Shown here piece after piece: positions 15,590 through 26,065 of a stretch of 26,372 bases of DNA. Origin of the DNA: DASQVO01 sp035640715 (GTDB lineage: Bacteria > Actinomycetota > Actinomycetes > Streptosporangiales > Streptosporangiaceae); assembly GCA_035640715.1 (NCBI GenBank), contig DASQVO010000372.1, positions 1 through 26,372 of the forward strand, in the 5' to 3' direction. Numbering within the stretch: position 1 is the first letter of the stretch; each line of letters begins with the position of its first letter. The notes below the pieces were generated by a model. The model saw nothing but the letters and a program-made list of their open reading frames with translations. It made no database searches and was not told the origin of the DNA. Made by a program: the position numbers and the translations under genes.

Positions 15590-17104
15590 ATGACGAGCAG
15601 CACAGAAGCCACCTCGACCCCTAAGGTAGCGGTCAACGACATCGGGTCCGAGGAGGCATTCCTCGCCGCGATCGATGAGACCATCAAGTACTTCAACGAC
15701 GGCGACATTGTCGAAGGCACTGTCGTCAAGGTCGATCGAGACGAGGTCTTGCTCGACATCGGCTACAAGACAGAGGGCGTGATCCCCTCTCGCGAACTGT
15801 CGATCAAGCACGACGTCGACCCCCACGATGTGGTCAAGGTAGGTGAGCACATCGAGGCCCTTGTCCTGCAGAAGGAGGACAAGGAAGGGCGCCTGATCCT
15901 GTCCAAGAAGCGCGCGCAGTATGAGCGCGCCTGGGGCACGATCGAGAAGATCAAGGAGGAAGACGGCGTCGTCAACGGCACGGTGATCGAGGTCGTCAAG
16001 GGCGGCCTCATCCTCGACATCGGGCTGCGCGGCTTCCTGCCGGCCTCGCTGGTGGAAATGCGCCGCGTCCGTGACCTGCAGCCGTATGTGGGGCGGGAGC
16101 TCGAGGCGAAGATCATCGAGCTGGACAAGAACCGCAACAACGTCGTGCTGTCCAGGCGGGCCTGGCTGGAGCAGACCCAGTCCGAAGTGCGGCACACCTT
16201 CCTCAACACCCTGCAGAAGGGCCAGATCCGCAAGGGCGTGGTCTCCTCCATCGTCAACTTCGGCGCGTTCGTCGACCTCGGCGGCGTGGACGGCCTGGTG
16301 CACGTGTCGGAGCTGTCCTGGAAGCACATCGACCACCCCGGCGAGGTCGTCGAGGTGGGCCAGGAGGTCACGGTCGAGGTGCTGGACGTGGACATGGACC
16401 GCGAGCGGGTCTCGCTGTCCCTGAAGTCCACGCAGGAAGACCCGTGGCAGCAGTTCGCCCGCACGCACCAGATCGGCCAGGTCGTGCCCGGCCGGGTCAC
16501 CAAGCTCGTCCCGTTCGGCGCGTTCGTCCGCGTGGAGGAGGGCATCGAGGGCCTGGTGCATATCTCCGAGCTGGCGGACCGGCATGTGGAGATCCCCGAG
16601 CAGGTCGTCCAGGTCGGCGACGAGATCTTCGTCAAGATCATCGACATCGACCTCGACCGGCGCCGGATCTCGCTGTCGCTCAAGCAGGCCAACGAGGGCA
16701 CCATCGGCGAGGCGGTCGGCGACGACTTCGACCCGACGCTCTACGGGATGCCCGCCACCTACGACGAGCAAGGCAACTACGAGTACCCCGAGGGCTTCGA
16801 CGCGGAGTCCGGCGAGTGGCTGCCAGGGTATGACGCCCAGCGCGAGGAGTGGGAGCGCCAGTACGCCGAGGCGCGGGCGCGCTATGAGGCGCACCGGCGG
16901 CAGGTGGAGGAGGCCCGCAAGGCCGACACCGCCGCGGAGGGTGAGCCCGAGGGCGGCGCAGCCACCTCGGCGTCGACGTCTTCGTCGTCCGACCCGTCGG
17001 GCTCGTCCAGTACGCGCGGCGGCTCGCGTGCGGGCGGCGGTGCCCTCGCCTCCGACGAGGCGCTCGCGGCGCTGCGGGATAAGCTGTCCGGCGGGCAGGG
17101 CTGA
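15590..17104 (+). CDS. rpsA: 30S ribosomal protein S1
   Basis: S1 binds mRNA at the ribosome and helps translation start. The 504-residue product carries four S1 (OB-fold) repeats at about residues 38-107, 126-190, 213-279 and 298-366. The third and fourth are the most typical (VSSIVNFGAFVDLGGVDGLVHVSEL and VTKLVPFGAFVRVEEGIEGLVHISEL). This four-repeat form is the normal actinobacterial type, in contrast to six in E. coli. The tail after residue 370 is acidic, then Ser/Gly-rich and low complexity, ending in ASDEALAALRDKLSGGQG. ATG 15590 is preceded by GGAG. It has its own promoter at 15380-15408 and a strong terminator after the stop, so it is transcribed as a single gene or together with polA read-through. 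Confidence 0.98.
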   Translation: MTSSTEATSTPKVAVNDIGSEEAFLAAIDETIKYFNDGDIVEGTVVKVDRDEVLLDIGYKTEGVIPSRELSIKHDVDPHDVVKVGEHIEALVLQKEDKEGRLILSKKRAQYERAWGTIEKIKEEDGVVNGTVIEVVKGGLILDIGLRGFLPASLVEMRRVRDLQPYVGRELEAKIIELDKNRNNVVLSRRAWLEQTQSEVRHTFLNTLQKGQIRKGVVSSIVNFGAFVDLGGVDGLVHVSELSWKHIDHPGEVVEVGQEVTVEVLDVDMDRERVSLSLKSTQEDPWQQFARTHQIGQVVPGRVTKLVPFGAFVRVEEGIEGLVHISELADRHVEIPEQVVQVGDEIFVKIIDIDLDRRRISLSLKQANEGTIGEAVGDDFDPTLYGMPATYDEQGNYEYPEGFDAESGEWLPGYDAQREEWERQYAEARARYEAHRRQVEEARKADTAAEGEPEGGAATSASTSSSSDPSGSSSTRGGSRAGGGALASDEALAALRDKLSGGQG

Positions 17105-17147
17105 GGAGCTCGGGCCGGCTAGCCGCCGTCCCGCGACCTGGACCATG

Positions 17148-17192
17148 ATCGGGTGGAGTTTCCCGCGCCATCTGCGGGAAGCTCCACCCGAT
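17148..17192 (+). terminator. Strong intrinsic terminator after rpsA
   Basis: A 19-bp stem (17148-17166 with 17174-17192) is broken only by one possible G-U pair and has the loop GCCATCT. It begins 44 bases after the rpsA stop and ends 33 bases before coaE. A short T-containing run, TTCCGCTTT, follows. The fold is symmetric enough to act in both directions. Confidence 0.88.
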
Positions 17193-17225
17193 TCCGCTTT
17201 CCGGCATGCGCACTGAGGGAGACGG

Positions 17226-17852
17226 ATGCTTCGGGTGGGGCTCACCGGCGGGATCGGTTCCGGCAAGAGCGAGGTGTCGCGGCGGCTTGCCGCGCATGGC
17301 GCCGCGCTCGTCGACGCGGACGTGGCTGCCCGGGAGGTCGTCGAGCCCGGGACGCCAGGTCTCGGCGAGATCGTTGCCGCGTTCGGCCCGGCGGTACTCA
17401 GGCCGGACGGCAGCCTGGACCGGGAGCGGCTGGGCCAGATCGTCTTCGCCGACTCCGGCCTGCGCGCGAAGCTCAATGCCATTGTGCACCCGCTCGTCCA
17501 TGAACGGATGCGGCAGAAGGAGCAGGAGGGCATCCGGTCGGCCGGGTCATGCGCGGTCGTGGTGCACGACGTTCCGCTGCTGGCCGAAAACGGCCTGGCG
17601 GCCGGCTTCGACGTGGTGGTGGTCGTCGACGCACCGGAAACCGTCCAGATCGAGCGGCTGGTGGCCAGCCGCGGCATGTCGCCGGAGCATGCACGGGAGC
17701 GGATGGCGGCGCAGGCCAGCCGGGAGGAGCGCCTCGCCGTCGCCGACATCGTGATCGACAATTCCGGGTCCCTGGACGACCTCGATCGCCGCGTCAGCGA
17801 GGTGTGGGACCAGCTGCGCGAGCGCTCCGCCGCGCTCAGCCCCGGGGCCTGA
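17226..17852 (+). CDS. coaE: Dephospho-CoA kinase
   Basis: This enzyme phosphorylates the 3'-hydroxyl of dephospho-CoA, the last step of coenzyme A synthesis. The 208-residue protein starts at ATG 17226 with GGGAGA upstream. It has the P-loop LTGGIGSGKS (residues 6-15), VDADVAAREVVEPG with the conserved DAD, LNAIVHPLVHERM and the lid-like ASRGMSPEHARERMAAQ. DIVIDNSGSLDDLDRRV near the end is also typical. The single-domain length suits streptomycete-like forms; mycobacterial CoaE is longer because it carries a second C-terminal domain. It lies between rpsA and uvrB, as in related actinobacteria. Confidence 0.96.
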   Translation: MLRVGLTGGIGSGKSEVSRRLAAHGAALVDADVAAREVVEPGTPGLGEIVAAFGPAVLRPDGSLDRERLGQIVFADSGLRAKLNAIVHPLVHERMRQKEQEGIRSAGSCAVVVHDVPLLAENGLAAGFDVVVVVDAPETVQIERLVASRGMSPEHARERMAAQASREERLAVADIVIDNSGSLDDLDRRVSEVWDQLRERSAALSPGA

Positions 17853-17999
17853 CGCCCCCGCTCCGCCCCAGACCGCTCCGCTCCGGGCCGCATGAGAGCG
17901 CCGGAATGTCAGACCCCCGCCGTACAGTTGAACGGTGAGCCGCTCGCGCCCCGGGGGAACGGAAGCGCACCGAGGGCAGCTGACTTGGGAGGTGGCATC

Positions 18000-20132
18000 G
18001 TGCGTCCAGTGACCGATCTGAAGCGTAAGGTCGCGCCCTTTCGTGTGGTCACTGACATGGTGCCCGCCGGGGACCAGCCGCAGGCCATCGCGGAGATGGA
18101 GCGGCGGGTGAAGAGCGGCGAGCGGGACACCGTGCTGCTGGGCGCGACCGGCACGGGGAAGACCGCCACGGTCGCGTGGCTGGCGGAGCGGCTGCAGCGC
18201 CCCACCCTGGTGATGCTGCCGAACAAGACGCTCGCCGCCCAGTTTGCCAACGAGCTGCGGGAAATGCTGCCGGAGAACGCGGTCGAGTACTTCGTCTCCT
18301 ACTACGACTACTACCAGCCCGAGGCGTACATCCCGCAGACCGACACCTACATCGAGAAGGACTCCTCGATCAACGACGAGGTAGAGCGGCTGCGGCACTC
18401 GGCGACCAACTCGCTGCTGACCCGGCGGGACACGATCGTGGTCGCGTCGGTGTCCTGCATCTACGGTCTGGGCACGCCGCAGGAGTACGTGGACCGCATG
18501 CTCACCCTCAAGGTGGGCGAGACGGTCGACCGGGACATGCTGCTGCGCAAGCTGGTCGGCATGCAGTACACCCGCAACGACCTGGCCTTCACCCGCGGCA
18601 CGTTCCGGGTGCGCGGCGACACCATCGAGGTCATCCCCGTGTACGAGGAGCTCGCCGTCCGGATCGAGATGTTCGGCGACGAGATCGAGCGGCTGATGAC
18701 GCTGCACCCGCTGACAGGCGAGGTGATCAGCGAAGACGAGGAACTGTACATCTTCCCGGCGTCTCACTATGTGGCGGGTGCCGAGCGGATGGAGCGGGCC
18801 ATCGCTGGCATTGAGGCGGAGCTGGCCGAGCGGCTCGCCGAGCTGGAGCGCAACGGCAAGCTGCTCGAAGCCCAGCGGCTGCGCATGCGGACCACCTACG
18901 ACATCGAGATGATGCGGCAGGTCGGAAGCTGCGCCGGGATCGAGAACTACTCACGGCACATCGACGGGCGCGCGGCGGGGACCCCGCCCAACACCCTGCT
19001 CGACTACTTCCCCGAGGACTTCCTGCTCGTCATCGACGAGTCACACAACACGGTCCCGCAGATCGGCGCGATGTACGAAGGGGACGTCTCGCGCAAGCGG
19101 AACCTGGTGGAGCACGGCTTCCGGCTGCCTAGTGCCGTCGACAACCGGCCACTAACCTGGGATGAGTTCGTTGAGCGGATCGGGCAGACCGTTTACCTGT
19201 CCGCTACGCCCGGGCCGTACGAGCTGCAGCGTGTCGGCGGGGACGTGGTCGAGCAGGTGATCCGGCCGACCGGGCTTGTCGACCCTGAGGTCCTGATCAA
19301 GCCGACGAAGGGCCAGATCGACGACCTGCTGCACGAGATCCGGACACGGGCCGAGCGGGACGAGCGGGTCCTCGTCACCACGCTCACCAAGAAGATGGCC
19401 GAGGACCTCACCGACTATCTGCTCGAGAACGGCGTCCGGGCGCGCTACCTGCACAGTGAGGTGGACACGCTGCGCCGGGTGGAACTCCTGCGCGAGCTGC
19501 GGCTGGGCGAATACGACGTGCTCGTCGGCATCAACCTGCTCCGTGAAGGCCTAGACCTTCCGGAAGTGTCGCTCGTGGCGATCCTGGACGCTGACAAGGA
19601 GGGCTTCCTGCGCTCGGGCACCTCGCTGATCCAGACCATCGGCCGCGCCGCGCGGAACGTCTCCGGCCAGGTACACATGTACGCCGACCAGGTCACTCCG
19701 TCGATGCAGCGCGCGATCGACGAGACTAACCGCCGGCGTGAGAAGCAGATCGCCTACAACGTCGAACGCGGCATCGACCCGCAGCCGCTGCGGAAGCGCA
19801 TCGCCGACATCCTGGACCAGCTTGTCCGTGAGGACGCCGATACCGACCAGCTCATCGGGGGCAGCGGGCGGCAGCAGAGCCGGGGCAAGTCCCCGGTTCC
19901 CGGCCTGTCGTCGAGGGCGCGCACCGCGGCGGCGCGGGCTGCGGCCGGCGCGGAGGCCGGTGAAGGTGTCGGCGGCGAGGCGCGTGGCGACCTGATCGGC
20001 CTGATCGAGCAGCTCACCGATCAGATGCATGCGGCAGCGGCGGAGCTGCAGTTCGAGGTGGCCGCGCGGCTCCGCGATGAGATCAGGGAACTCAAGCATG
20101 AGCTGCGGGGAATGCAGGCCGCCGGCGTGTGA
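18000..20132 (+). CDS. uvrB: Excinuclease ABC subunit B
   Basis: UvrB is the damage-verifying helicase-like subunit of nucleotide excision repair; it receives DNA from UvrA and recruits UvrC. From GTG 18000 the product has 710 residues. Visible parts are Walker A GATGTGKT (48-55), the DNA-wedging beta-hairpin with YYDYYQPEAY (101-110), the DESH box (about 346-349) in LLVIDESHNTVPQIG, helicase motifs VYLSATPGPYE and LREGLDLPEVSLVAILDADKEGFLRS, IQTIGRAARN, and a C-terminal UVR motif in AAAELQFEVAARLRDEIRELK (about 678-698). The GTG is chosen because GGGAGGTGG precedes it and the protein then begins with the family's PFRVVTDMVPAGDQP region; an upstream ATG at 17892 would add 36 unconserved residues. 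It stands 147 bases after coaE. Confidence 0.97.
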   Translation: MRPVTDLKRKVAPFRVVTDMVPAGDQPQAIAEMERRVKSGERDTVLLGATGTGKTATVAWLAERLQRPTLVMLPNKTLAAQFANELREMLPENAVEYFVSYYDYYQPEAYIPQTDTYIEKDSSINDEVERLRHSATNSLLTRRDTIVVASVSCIYGLGTPQEYVDRMLTLKVGETVDRDMLLRKLVGMQYTRNDLAFTRGTFRVRGDTIEVIPVYEELAVRIEMFGDEIERLMTLHPLTGEVISEDEELYIFPASHYVAGAERMERAIAGIEAELAERLAELERNGKLLEAQRLRMRTTYDIEMMRQVGSCAGIENYSRHIDGRAAGTPPNTLLDYFPEDFLLVIDESHNTVPQIGAMYEGDVSRKRNLVEHGFRLPSAVDNRPLTWDEFVERIGQTVYLSATPGPYELQRVGGDVVEQVIRPTGLVDPEVLIKPTKGQIDDLLHEIRTRAERDERVLVTTLTKKMAEDLTDYLLENGVRARYLHSEVDTLRRVELLRELRLGEYDVLVGINLLREGLDLPEVSLVAILDADKEGFLRSGTSLIQTIGRAARNVSGQVHMYADQVTPSMQRAIDETNRRREKQIAYNVERGIDPQPLRKRIADILDQLVREDADTDQLIGGSGRQQSRGKSPVPGLSSRARTAAARAAAGAEAGEGVGGEARGDLIGLIEQLTDQMHAAAAELQFEVAARLRDEIRELKHELRGMQAAGV

Positions 20133-20379
20133 CGCAGTGCTGGCCCGGGGCCGCGGGCTACAGAAATAGCCGGCCAGCTTCCCGGAATGCTGGAGGAGAG
20201 CTGAGTGTTTCCAAAGAGAAGCATCCTGCGCAGTTATCGCTGAGCTGAGGTGGGAATCTGCTTCTTGTTGCCTGGGGACGGCCGTCGAGTTCCCGGCGAA
20301 AGCGCGCGTCGGCTGGTGGCGGGAGACTGATGCGGACCGGAGAGCGGAGTGTCAGCAAGCTAGGCGTAGGGCCGGAGCC

Positions 20380-21336
20380 GTGGTAGCTAGCCTGGTTGCT
20401 GCCGTCATCGCGGCTTGGTGCTACGGGGTTGCCTCGGTGATGCAGGCAATCGCTGCACGGGCAGCTAGCCACCGCCGGTCGCCGGGGAATGAGCACCACA
20501 CGGCACATCCGGGCGTAGATCCGGGCTTGCTGGTGCGGATGCTGCGCCAGTGGCGGTTCCTGGCCGGCCTCGGCCTGGACATGCTGGGCTTCCTCGCCCA
20601 GCTCGTGGCGCTGCACCGCCTTCCGCTCTTCGCCGTCCAGGCGATGATAGCGGCGAACCTCGCCGTGACGGCCGTTTGCGCGACATGGCTGATCAACGCC
20701 GTGCTCAGCTTGCGGGAGTGGATGGCCGTCGGGGGAGTCGTGGCCGGGATAGGCCTGCTCGGCTCGTCGGCCGGCCCGGAGGGGGCGACGCAGGCGGGCA
20801 TCGTGTTCAAGCTCGCCCTGATCGGGGTTATCGCATGCCTCGGGATCGGCGGCATGGCAGCAGGGCGGCTGCCGGATCCGTTCCGCACCCCCGTGCTCGG
20901 TGTCGTAGCCGGGACGGGATACGGAGTGCTCGGCATTGCCGCGCGCGTGCTCAACGGCTTCGACCCGCTGACACTGGTCCGTGACCCCGCTACCTACGCG
21001 CTCATCGCCGCGGGGATCGTGTCGTTCTTCTTTTACGCCTCCGCCCTGGAGGGCGGCAGCGTGACCGTTGCCACCTCCGCGGTCGTGCTCACGGAGACCC
21101 TGCCGCCTGCCGCGGTCGGTGTCTTGTTCCTCGGGGACCGCACCCGGCCGGGCCTGGGCGGTGTGGCGGCGGCGGGGTTCGTCCTGGCGGTGTGCAGTGC
21201 GGTCGCGCTGGCCAGGTTCGGCGAGGCCCATCATGACGATGACGGCACCGGCGAGAACGGCGAGCCCACCGCGCAATCGGCGCGGCCGCCGAAAATGCGC
21301 TGCGGGGACAACGACGCGCGCATCTTCCCCGCGTAA
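20380..21336 (+). CDS. EamA/DMT-type multi-pass membrane protein
   Basis: The 318-residue product has about nine hydrophobic segments (roughly residues 2-22, 60-79, 84-107, 114-130, 142-162, 172-190, 205-222, 227-250, 259-279) and a hydrophilic, acidic C-terminal tail (HHDDDGTGENGE). The arrangement and the paired segments (for example LPLFAVQAMIAANLAVTAV and VTVATSAVVLTETLPPAAVG, each before a small loop and another helix) resemble the two halves of drug/metabolite transporters. The substrate is unknown. Start GTG 20380 is the only reasonable start in frame; the Shine-Dalgarno is imperfect (GTAGGG about 8 bases upstream). The 247 bases before it, after uvrB, hold no recognised gene. It sits between two conserved core blocks. 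Confidence 0.75.
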   Translation: MVASLVAAVIAAWCYGVASVMQAIAARAASHRRSPGNEHHTAHPGVDPGLLVRMLRQWRFLAGLGLDMLGFLAQLVALHRLPLFAVQAMIAANLAVTAVCATWLINAVLSLREWMAVGGVVAGIGLLGSSAGPEGATQAGIVFKLALIGVIACLGIGGMAAGRLPDPFRTPVLGVVAGTGYGVLGIAARVLNGFDPLTLVRDPATYALIAAGIVSFFFYASALEGGSVTVATSAVVLTETLPPAAVGVLFLGDRTRPGLGGVAAAGFVLAVCSAVALARFGEAHHDDDGTGENGEPTAQSARPPKMRCGDNDARIFPA

Positions 21337-21459
21337 CGCCGATTTAATGCGGCGTCCCGGCGGCGAGCGGCGTCGGGTATTGGGATGGGCGGGGCGAATC
21401 TGGCGCGCCGGCGAACGGCCGGTGCCGCGTCGGCAACCTGCGGCCTGTTATCCTGGTGG

Positions 21460-21501
21460 CCCGTGGAGAGGCGGATTTTCCGCCGGATCAACGACCACGG
21501 G
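21460..21501 (+). promoter_or_regulatory. Leader hairpin overlapping the pyrG ribosome binding site
   Basis: GGCGGA (21470-21475) pairs with TCCGCC (21479-21484) around TTT, and outside it CCCGTGG (21460-21466) pairs with CCACGGG (21495-21501). The outer right arm covers the first bases of the GGGAG Shine-Dalgarno (21499-21503) for the TTG start at 21511. TATCCT at 21449-21454, with TG one base before it, may be a -10 element, which would put the hairpin at the very 5' end of the transcript. The effect on translation is inferred. Confidence 0.45.
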
Positions 21502-21510
21502 AGCCCCATC

Positions 21511-23201
<1,691 letters not shown>

Positions 23202-23205
<4 letters not shown>

Positions 23206-23816
23206 GCTCCATTTCCGACGTTCCGGAGCGCTGGCCCGTTGTCTCCTCGATTGAGCGGGCCCGTGGCAAGATCGTCACCGTGCGCAGCGACAAGGTCCGT
23301 ACCCCGGATGGAGCCATTGCCGAACGAGAGGTGGTGGAACATCCGGGCGCCGTGGCCGTGGTCGCGCTCGATGAGTCCAGCCGGGTGCTGATGATCAGGC
23401 AGTACCGGCACCCCGTCGGGCGGCTGCTGTGGGAGTTGCCTGCGGGCCTGCGCGACGTCGACGGCGAGACACCGCTGCTGACCGCCAGGCGCGAGCTGCT
23501 GGAGGAGACCGGCTACCGCGCGCGCGAGTGGAGCGTGCTCGCGGACTTCTTCAGCTCGCCGGGCATCATCACCGAGCGGCTGCGGATCTTTCTCGTGCGG
23601 GACCTGGAGCTCGTCCCGGCAGCCGAACGCGACTTCGTTCCCGAACACGAAGAGGCTCACCTGCTGCTGGACTGGGTGCCCCTCAAGGAAGCTGTCGCCC
23701 ATATTCTCGCTGGTGAACTGCATAATGGCGTAGCGGTGGTAGGGATACTGGCTACGCACGCCGCAAGCGCCGACGGGTTCGCAGGGCTGCGCGCCGCGGA
23801 CGCGCCGGAGACGTGA
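23202..23816 (+). CDS. Nudix hydrolase, ADP-ribose pyrophosphatase type
   Basis: This 204-residue Nudix enzyme is predicted to split ADP-ribose to AMP and ribose 5-phosphate. The Nudix box is AGLRDVDGETPLLTARRELLEETGY (about residues 81-105), with the metal-binding REUxEExGU core at Arg97 to Tyr105; the Gly-to-Glu spacing is one residue longer than the textbook pattern, as I recall for the Rv1700 group. VLMIRQYRHPVGRLLWELPAG before the box and FFSSPGIITERLRIFLVRDL after it are typical of ADP-ribose pyrophosphatases. It overlaps pyrG by four bases (ATGA). The pyrG-Nudix pair matches Mycobacterium and Streptomyces. A hairpin follows the stop. Confidence 0.92.
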
Positions 23817-23821
23817 GCCAG

Positions 23822-23839
23822 CCGCCGGATCTCCGGCGG
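23822..23839 (+). terminator. Hairpin between the Nudix gene and ald
   Basis: CCGCCGGA and TCCGGCGG are perfectly complementary with 2 bases between them (a realistic loop of 4). It begins 6 bases after the Nudix stop. It could end the pyrG-Nudix transcript or attenuate read-through into ald; there is no U-tract. Confidence 0.5.
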
Positions 23840-23891
23840 TGCGGTGGCAGCGACCAGTGGGCAATGGCGCCCGCGTCAGGAAGGACAGGTC

Positions 23892-25007
23892 ATGAGAGTA
23901 GGCGTTCCGCGGGAGGTTAAGAATCACGAGTACCGCGTGGCGATCACCCCGGCAGGAGTGCACGAGCTCGTCCGTGACGGTCACGAGGTGGTGATCGAGG
24001 CAGGAGCGGGCGTCGGCTCCTCCATCCCGGATGAGGACTTCACCGCCGCCGGGGCGAAGATCCTCGCCGATGCCGACGACGTGTGGGGGACGGCCGAGCT
24101 GGTGCTCAAGGTCAAGGAGCCGGTGGCCGAGGAGTATCACCGGATGCGCAAGGGCCAGGTGCTCTTCACCTACCTGCACCTTGCGGCCTCCCGGGCGTGC
24201 ACGGACGCGCTGATGAGGGCGGGCGTCACCTCGATCGCCTATGAAACGGTGCAGCTCCCCGATGGGTCGCTGCCGCTGCTCGCGCCCATGTCGGAGGTGG
24301 CGGGCCGGATGGCGCCGCAGGTAGGCGCGCATCACCTGCAGCGGGACGGCGGCGGCCGCGGCGTGCTGATGGGCGGCGTGTCAGGCGTCTACGCGGCCAA
24401 GGTTGTGGTGCTCGGTGCCGGGGTGTCGGGCATGAACGCGGCCGTGATCGCCCTGGGCATGCAGGCCGAGGTACTGCTTGTGGACAAGAACATCGCGCGG
24501 CTGCGCTCCGCTGACGCGATCTACCAGGGGCACTGCCAGACCGTGGCATCCAACTCCTACGAGATCGAGCGCGCTGTGATCGACGCCGACCTCGTGATCG
24601 GGGCGGTGCTCGTGCCGGGCGCCCGCGCGCCCAAGCTCATCTCCAATGACCTTGTGTCGCGGATGAAGCCGGGCTCGGTGCTCGTGGACATCGCCATCGA
24701 CCAGGGGGGATGCTTTGAGGGATCGCGGCCCACCACGCACGCCGAGCCGACATACCGGCTGCACGATTCCGTGTTCTACTGCGTCGCGAACATGCCGGGC
24801 GCGGTTCCGCACACCTCCACCTACGCACTGACCAACGTCACGCTGCCCTACATAGGGGAGATCGCGAACCGCGGCTGGCGCGACGCGCTCCGGGCCGACC
24901 GCGCGCTCGCCCTCGGGCTGTCCACCCACGACGGCGCGGTGACGTGCCGGCCCGTCGCGGATGCGCACGGCCTGCCACATGTGGCCCTCGACGAGGTGCT
25001 GGACTGA
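23892..25007 (+). CDS. ald: Alanine dehydrogenase
   Basis: Alanine dehydrogenase catalyses NAD-dependent oxidative deamination of L-alanine to pyruvate and ammonia, and the reverse. The 371-residue length is the same as in mycobacterial Ald. Key residues are at the expected positions: Arg15, Lys75 in KVKEP, His96 in YLHLAA, Asp198 (NAD ribose) in LLVDKN, Asp270 in DIAIDQGG, and the nucleotide-binding VVLGAGVSGMNAA (172-184). ATG 23892 is preceded by AAGGACAGG. The last bases overlap the apparent start of xerD (CTGA), so the two genes are probably translated from one mRNA. Confidence 0.97.
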   Translation: MRVGVPREVKNHEYRVAITPAGVHELVRDGHEVVIEAGAGVGSSIPDEDFTAAGAKILADADDVWGTAELVLKVKEPVAEEYHRMRKGQVLFTYLHLAASRACTDALMRAGVTSIAYETVQLPDGSLPLLAPMSEVAGRMAPQVGAHHLQRDGGGRGVLMGGVSGVYAAKVVVLGAGVSGMNAAVIALGMQAEVLLVDKNIARLRSADAIYQGHCQTVASNSYEIERAVIDADLVIGAVLVPGARAPKLISNDLVSRMKPGSVLVDIAIDQGGCFEGSRPTTHAEPTYRLHDSVFYCVANMPGAVPHTSTYALTNVTLPYIGEIANRGWRDALRADRALALGLSTHDGAVTCRPVADAHGLPHVALDEVLD

Positions 25008-26041
25008 CGACGCTGGCCGAGGCGGTCCGCGGCTATCTCGACCACCTGCTGGTGGAGCGCGGGCTGGCCGCCAACACGCTGGAGTCCTACCGCAGGGATC
25101 TGCTGCGATACGTGCATGTCCTCGCCGAGGCCGGCAAGGCGGAGATCGGCCAGGTGGCGAGCGGTGACGTGGCGTCATACGTTGCCAGGCTGCGGGAAGG
25201 CGACGCCGATCACGCGCCGCTGGCCGCCAGCTCCGCCGGGCGCGCGATGGTCGCGGTGCGCGGCCTGCACGCGTTCGCTTGCGCGCAGGGCATGACGGAG
25301 GTGGACCCGGCCCGGCAGGTGCCGCCGCCGGCCCCGCCGCGTCGGCTGCCGAAGGCGATTTCGGTCGAGGAGGTCGAGCGGCTGCTTGACGCGTCCGGTC
25401 CCGCCACGTCCGGTCCCGCCACGTCCGGTCCCGCGGCGTCTGGTTCTGCGGCGTCTGGTCCCGCCGCGTCCGGTGGCCTGGCCGGCGATCCCCGGGCGCT
25501 CCGGGACCGCGCGCTGCTGGAGTTTCTCTACGCGACCGGCGCGCGTATCTCCGAGGCGACCGGCCTGGACGTCGACGACCTCAGCATGCAGGACGAGCCT
25601 GCCGTCCTGCTCGACGGCAAGGGCGGGAAGCAGCGCATCGTCCCGCTTGGCGGGTACGCGGCCGCAGCGCTCGACGCGTACCTCGTCCGGGCGCGGCCCG
25701 CGCTGGCCGCCGGTGCCGCACGGGGAAGAGCCGTCCCCGGCCGCCCCCGGGGGTCCGCCTCGCCGGCCGTATTCCTCAACGCGCGGGGCGGCCGGCTCAC
25801 CAGGCAGGGAGCGTGGGCGGTGCTCCGCGCCGCCGCGGAACGGGCCGGCTTGCCGCAGGTGTCCCCGCATACGCTGCGGCATTCATTTGCGACCCATATG
25901 CTTGACGGCGGTGCAGATATCCGGGTTGTGCAGGAACTGCTCGGCCACGCGTCGGTGACGACCACGCAGGTCTATACTCTCGTGACCGTGGAGAAACTCC
26001 GCGAGGTATATGCGGCGGCACACCCACGCGCACTAGGCTGA
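25004..26041 (+). CDS. xerD: Tyrosine recombinase XerD, probable CTG start
   Basis: This site-specific recombinase resolves chromosome dimers at dif with XerC. With the start at 25004 the product has 345 residues. The N-terminal SAM-like domain begins LAEAVRGYLDHLLVERGLAANTLESY. The catalytic set is complete: Arg181 (GARISE), Lys206 (GKGGK), His289 and Arg292 (HTLRHSFATH), His315 (LLGHAS) and Tyr324 (QVYT). The linker between the domains holds an Ala/Ser/Gly/Pro repeat (25391-25480), and a second small insertion lies near residues 232-250. No ATG, GTG or TTG sits at the right place. CTG 25004 overlaps the ald stop as CTGA and has GAGG 7 bases upstream. The nearest standard codon upstream, GTG 24944, would give 365 residues with 20 that look like shifted ald sequence. 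The position before parA fits XerD as I recall it from Streptomyces. Confidence 0.9.
   Translation: MTTLAEAVRGYLDHLLVERGLAANTLESYRRDLLRYVHVLAEAGKAEIGQVASGDVASYVARLREGDADHAPLAASSAGRAMVAVRGLHAFACAQGMTEVDPARQVPPPAPPRRLPKAISVEEVERLLDASGPATSGPATSGPAASGSAASGPAASGGLAGDPRALRDRALLEFLYATGARISEATGLDVDDLSMQDEPAVLLDGKGGKQRIVPLGGYAAAALDAYLVRARPALAAGAARGRAVPGRPRGSASPAVFLNARGGRLTRQGAWAVLRAAAERAGLPQVSPHTLRHSFATHMLDGGADIRVVQELLGHASVTTTQVYTLVTVEKLREVYAAAHPRALG
25391..25480 (+). repeat. 15-bp tandem repeat inside xerD
   Basis: Six head-to-tail 15-base units, consensus GCGTCCGGTCCCGCC, run from 25391 to 25480; the first five are close and the sixth is half diverged. Each unit encodes five residues (A/T-S-G-P-A type), so changes in copy number keep the frame. 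It falls in the linker between the two XerD domains. Confidence 0.9.
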
Positions 26042-26065
26042 CATGGGGCAGCGCGAGAGGCCGGG

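Noticed and set aside
15443..17893. Very long open frame (816 codons) on the minus strand across rpsA and coaE
   Set aside because: It is antisense to two clear core genes, is low in recognisable motifs and follows from high GC at third positions.
20158..21276. Minus-strand frame opposite the membrane protein gene
   Set aside because: Rich in charged residues, with no domain; the plus-strand frame shows regular membrane segments instead.
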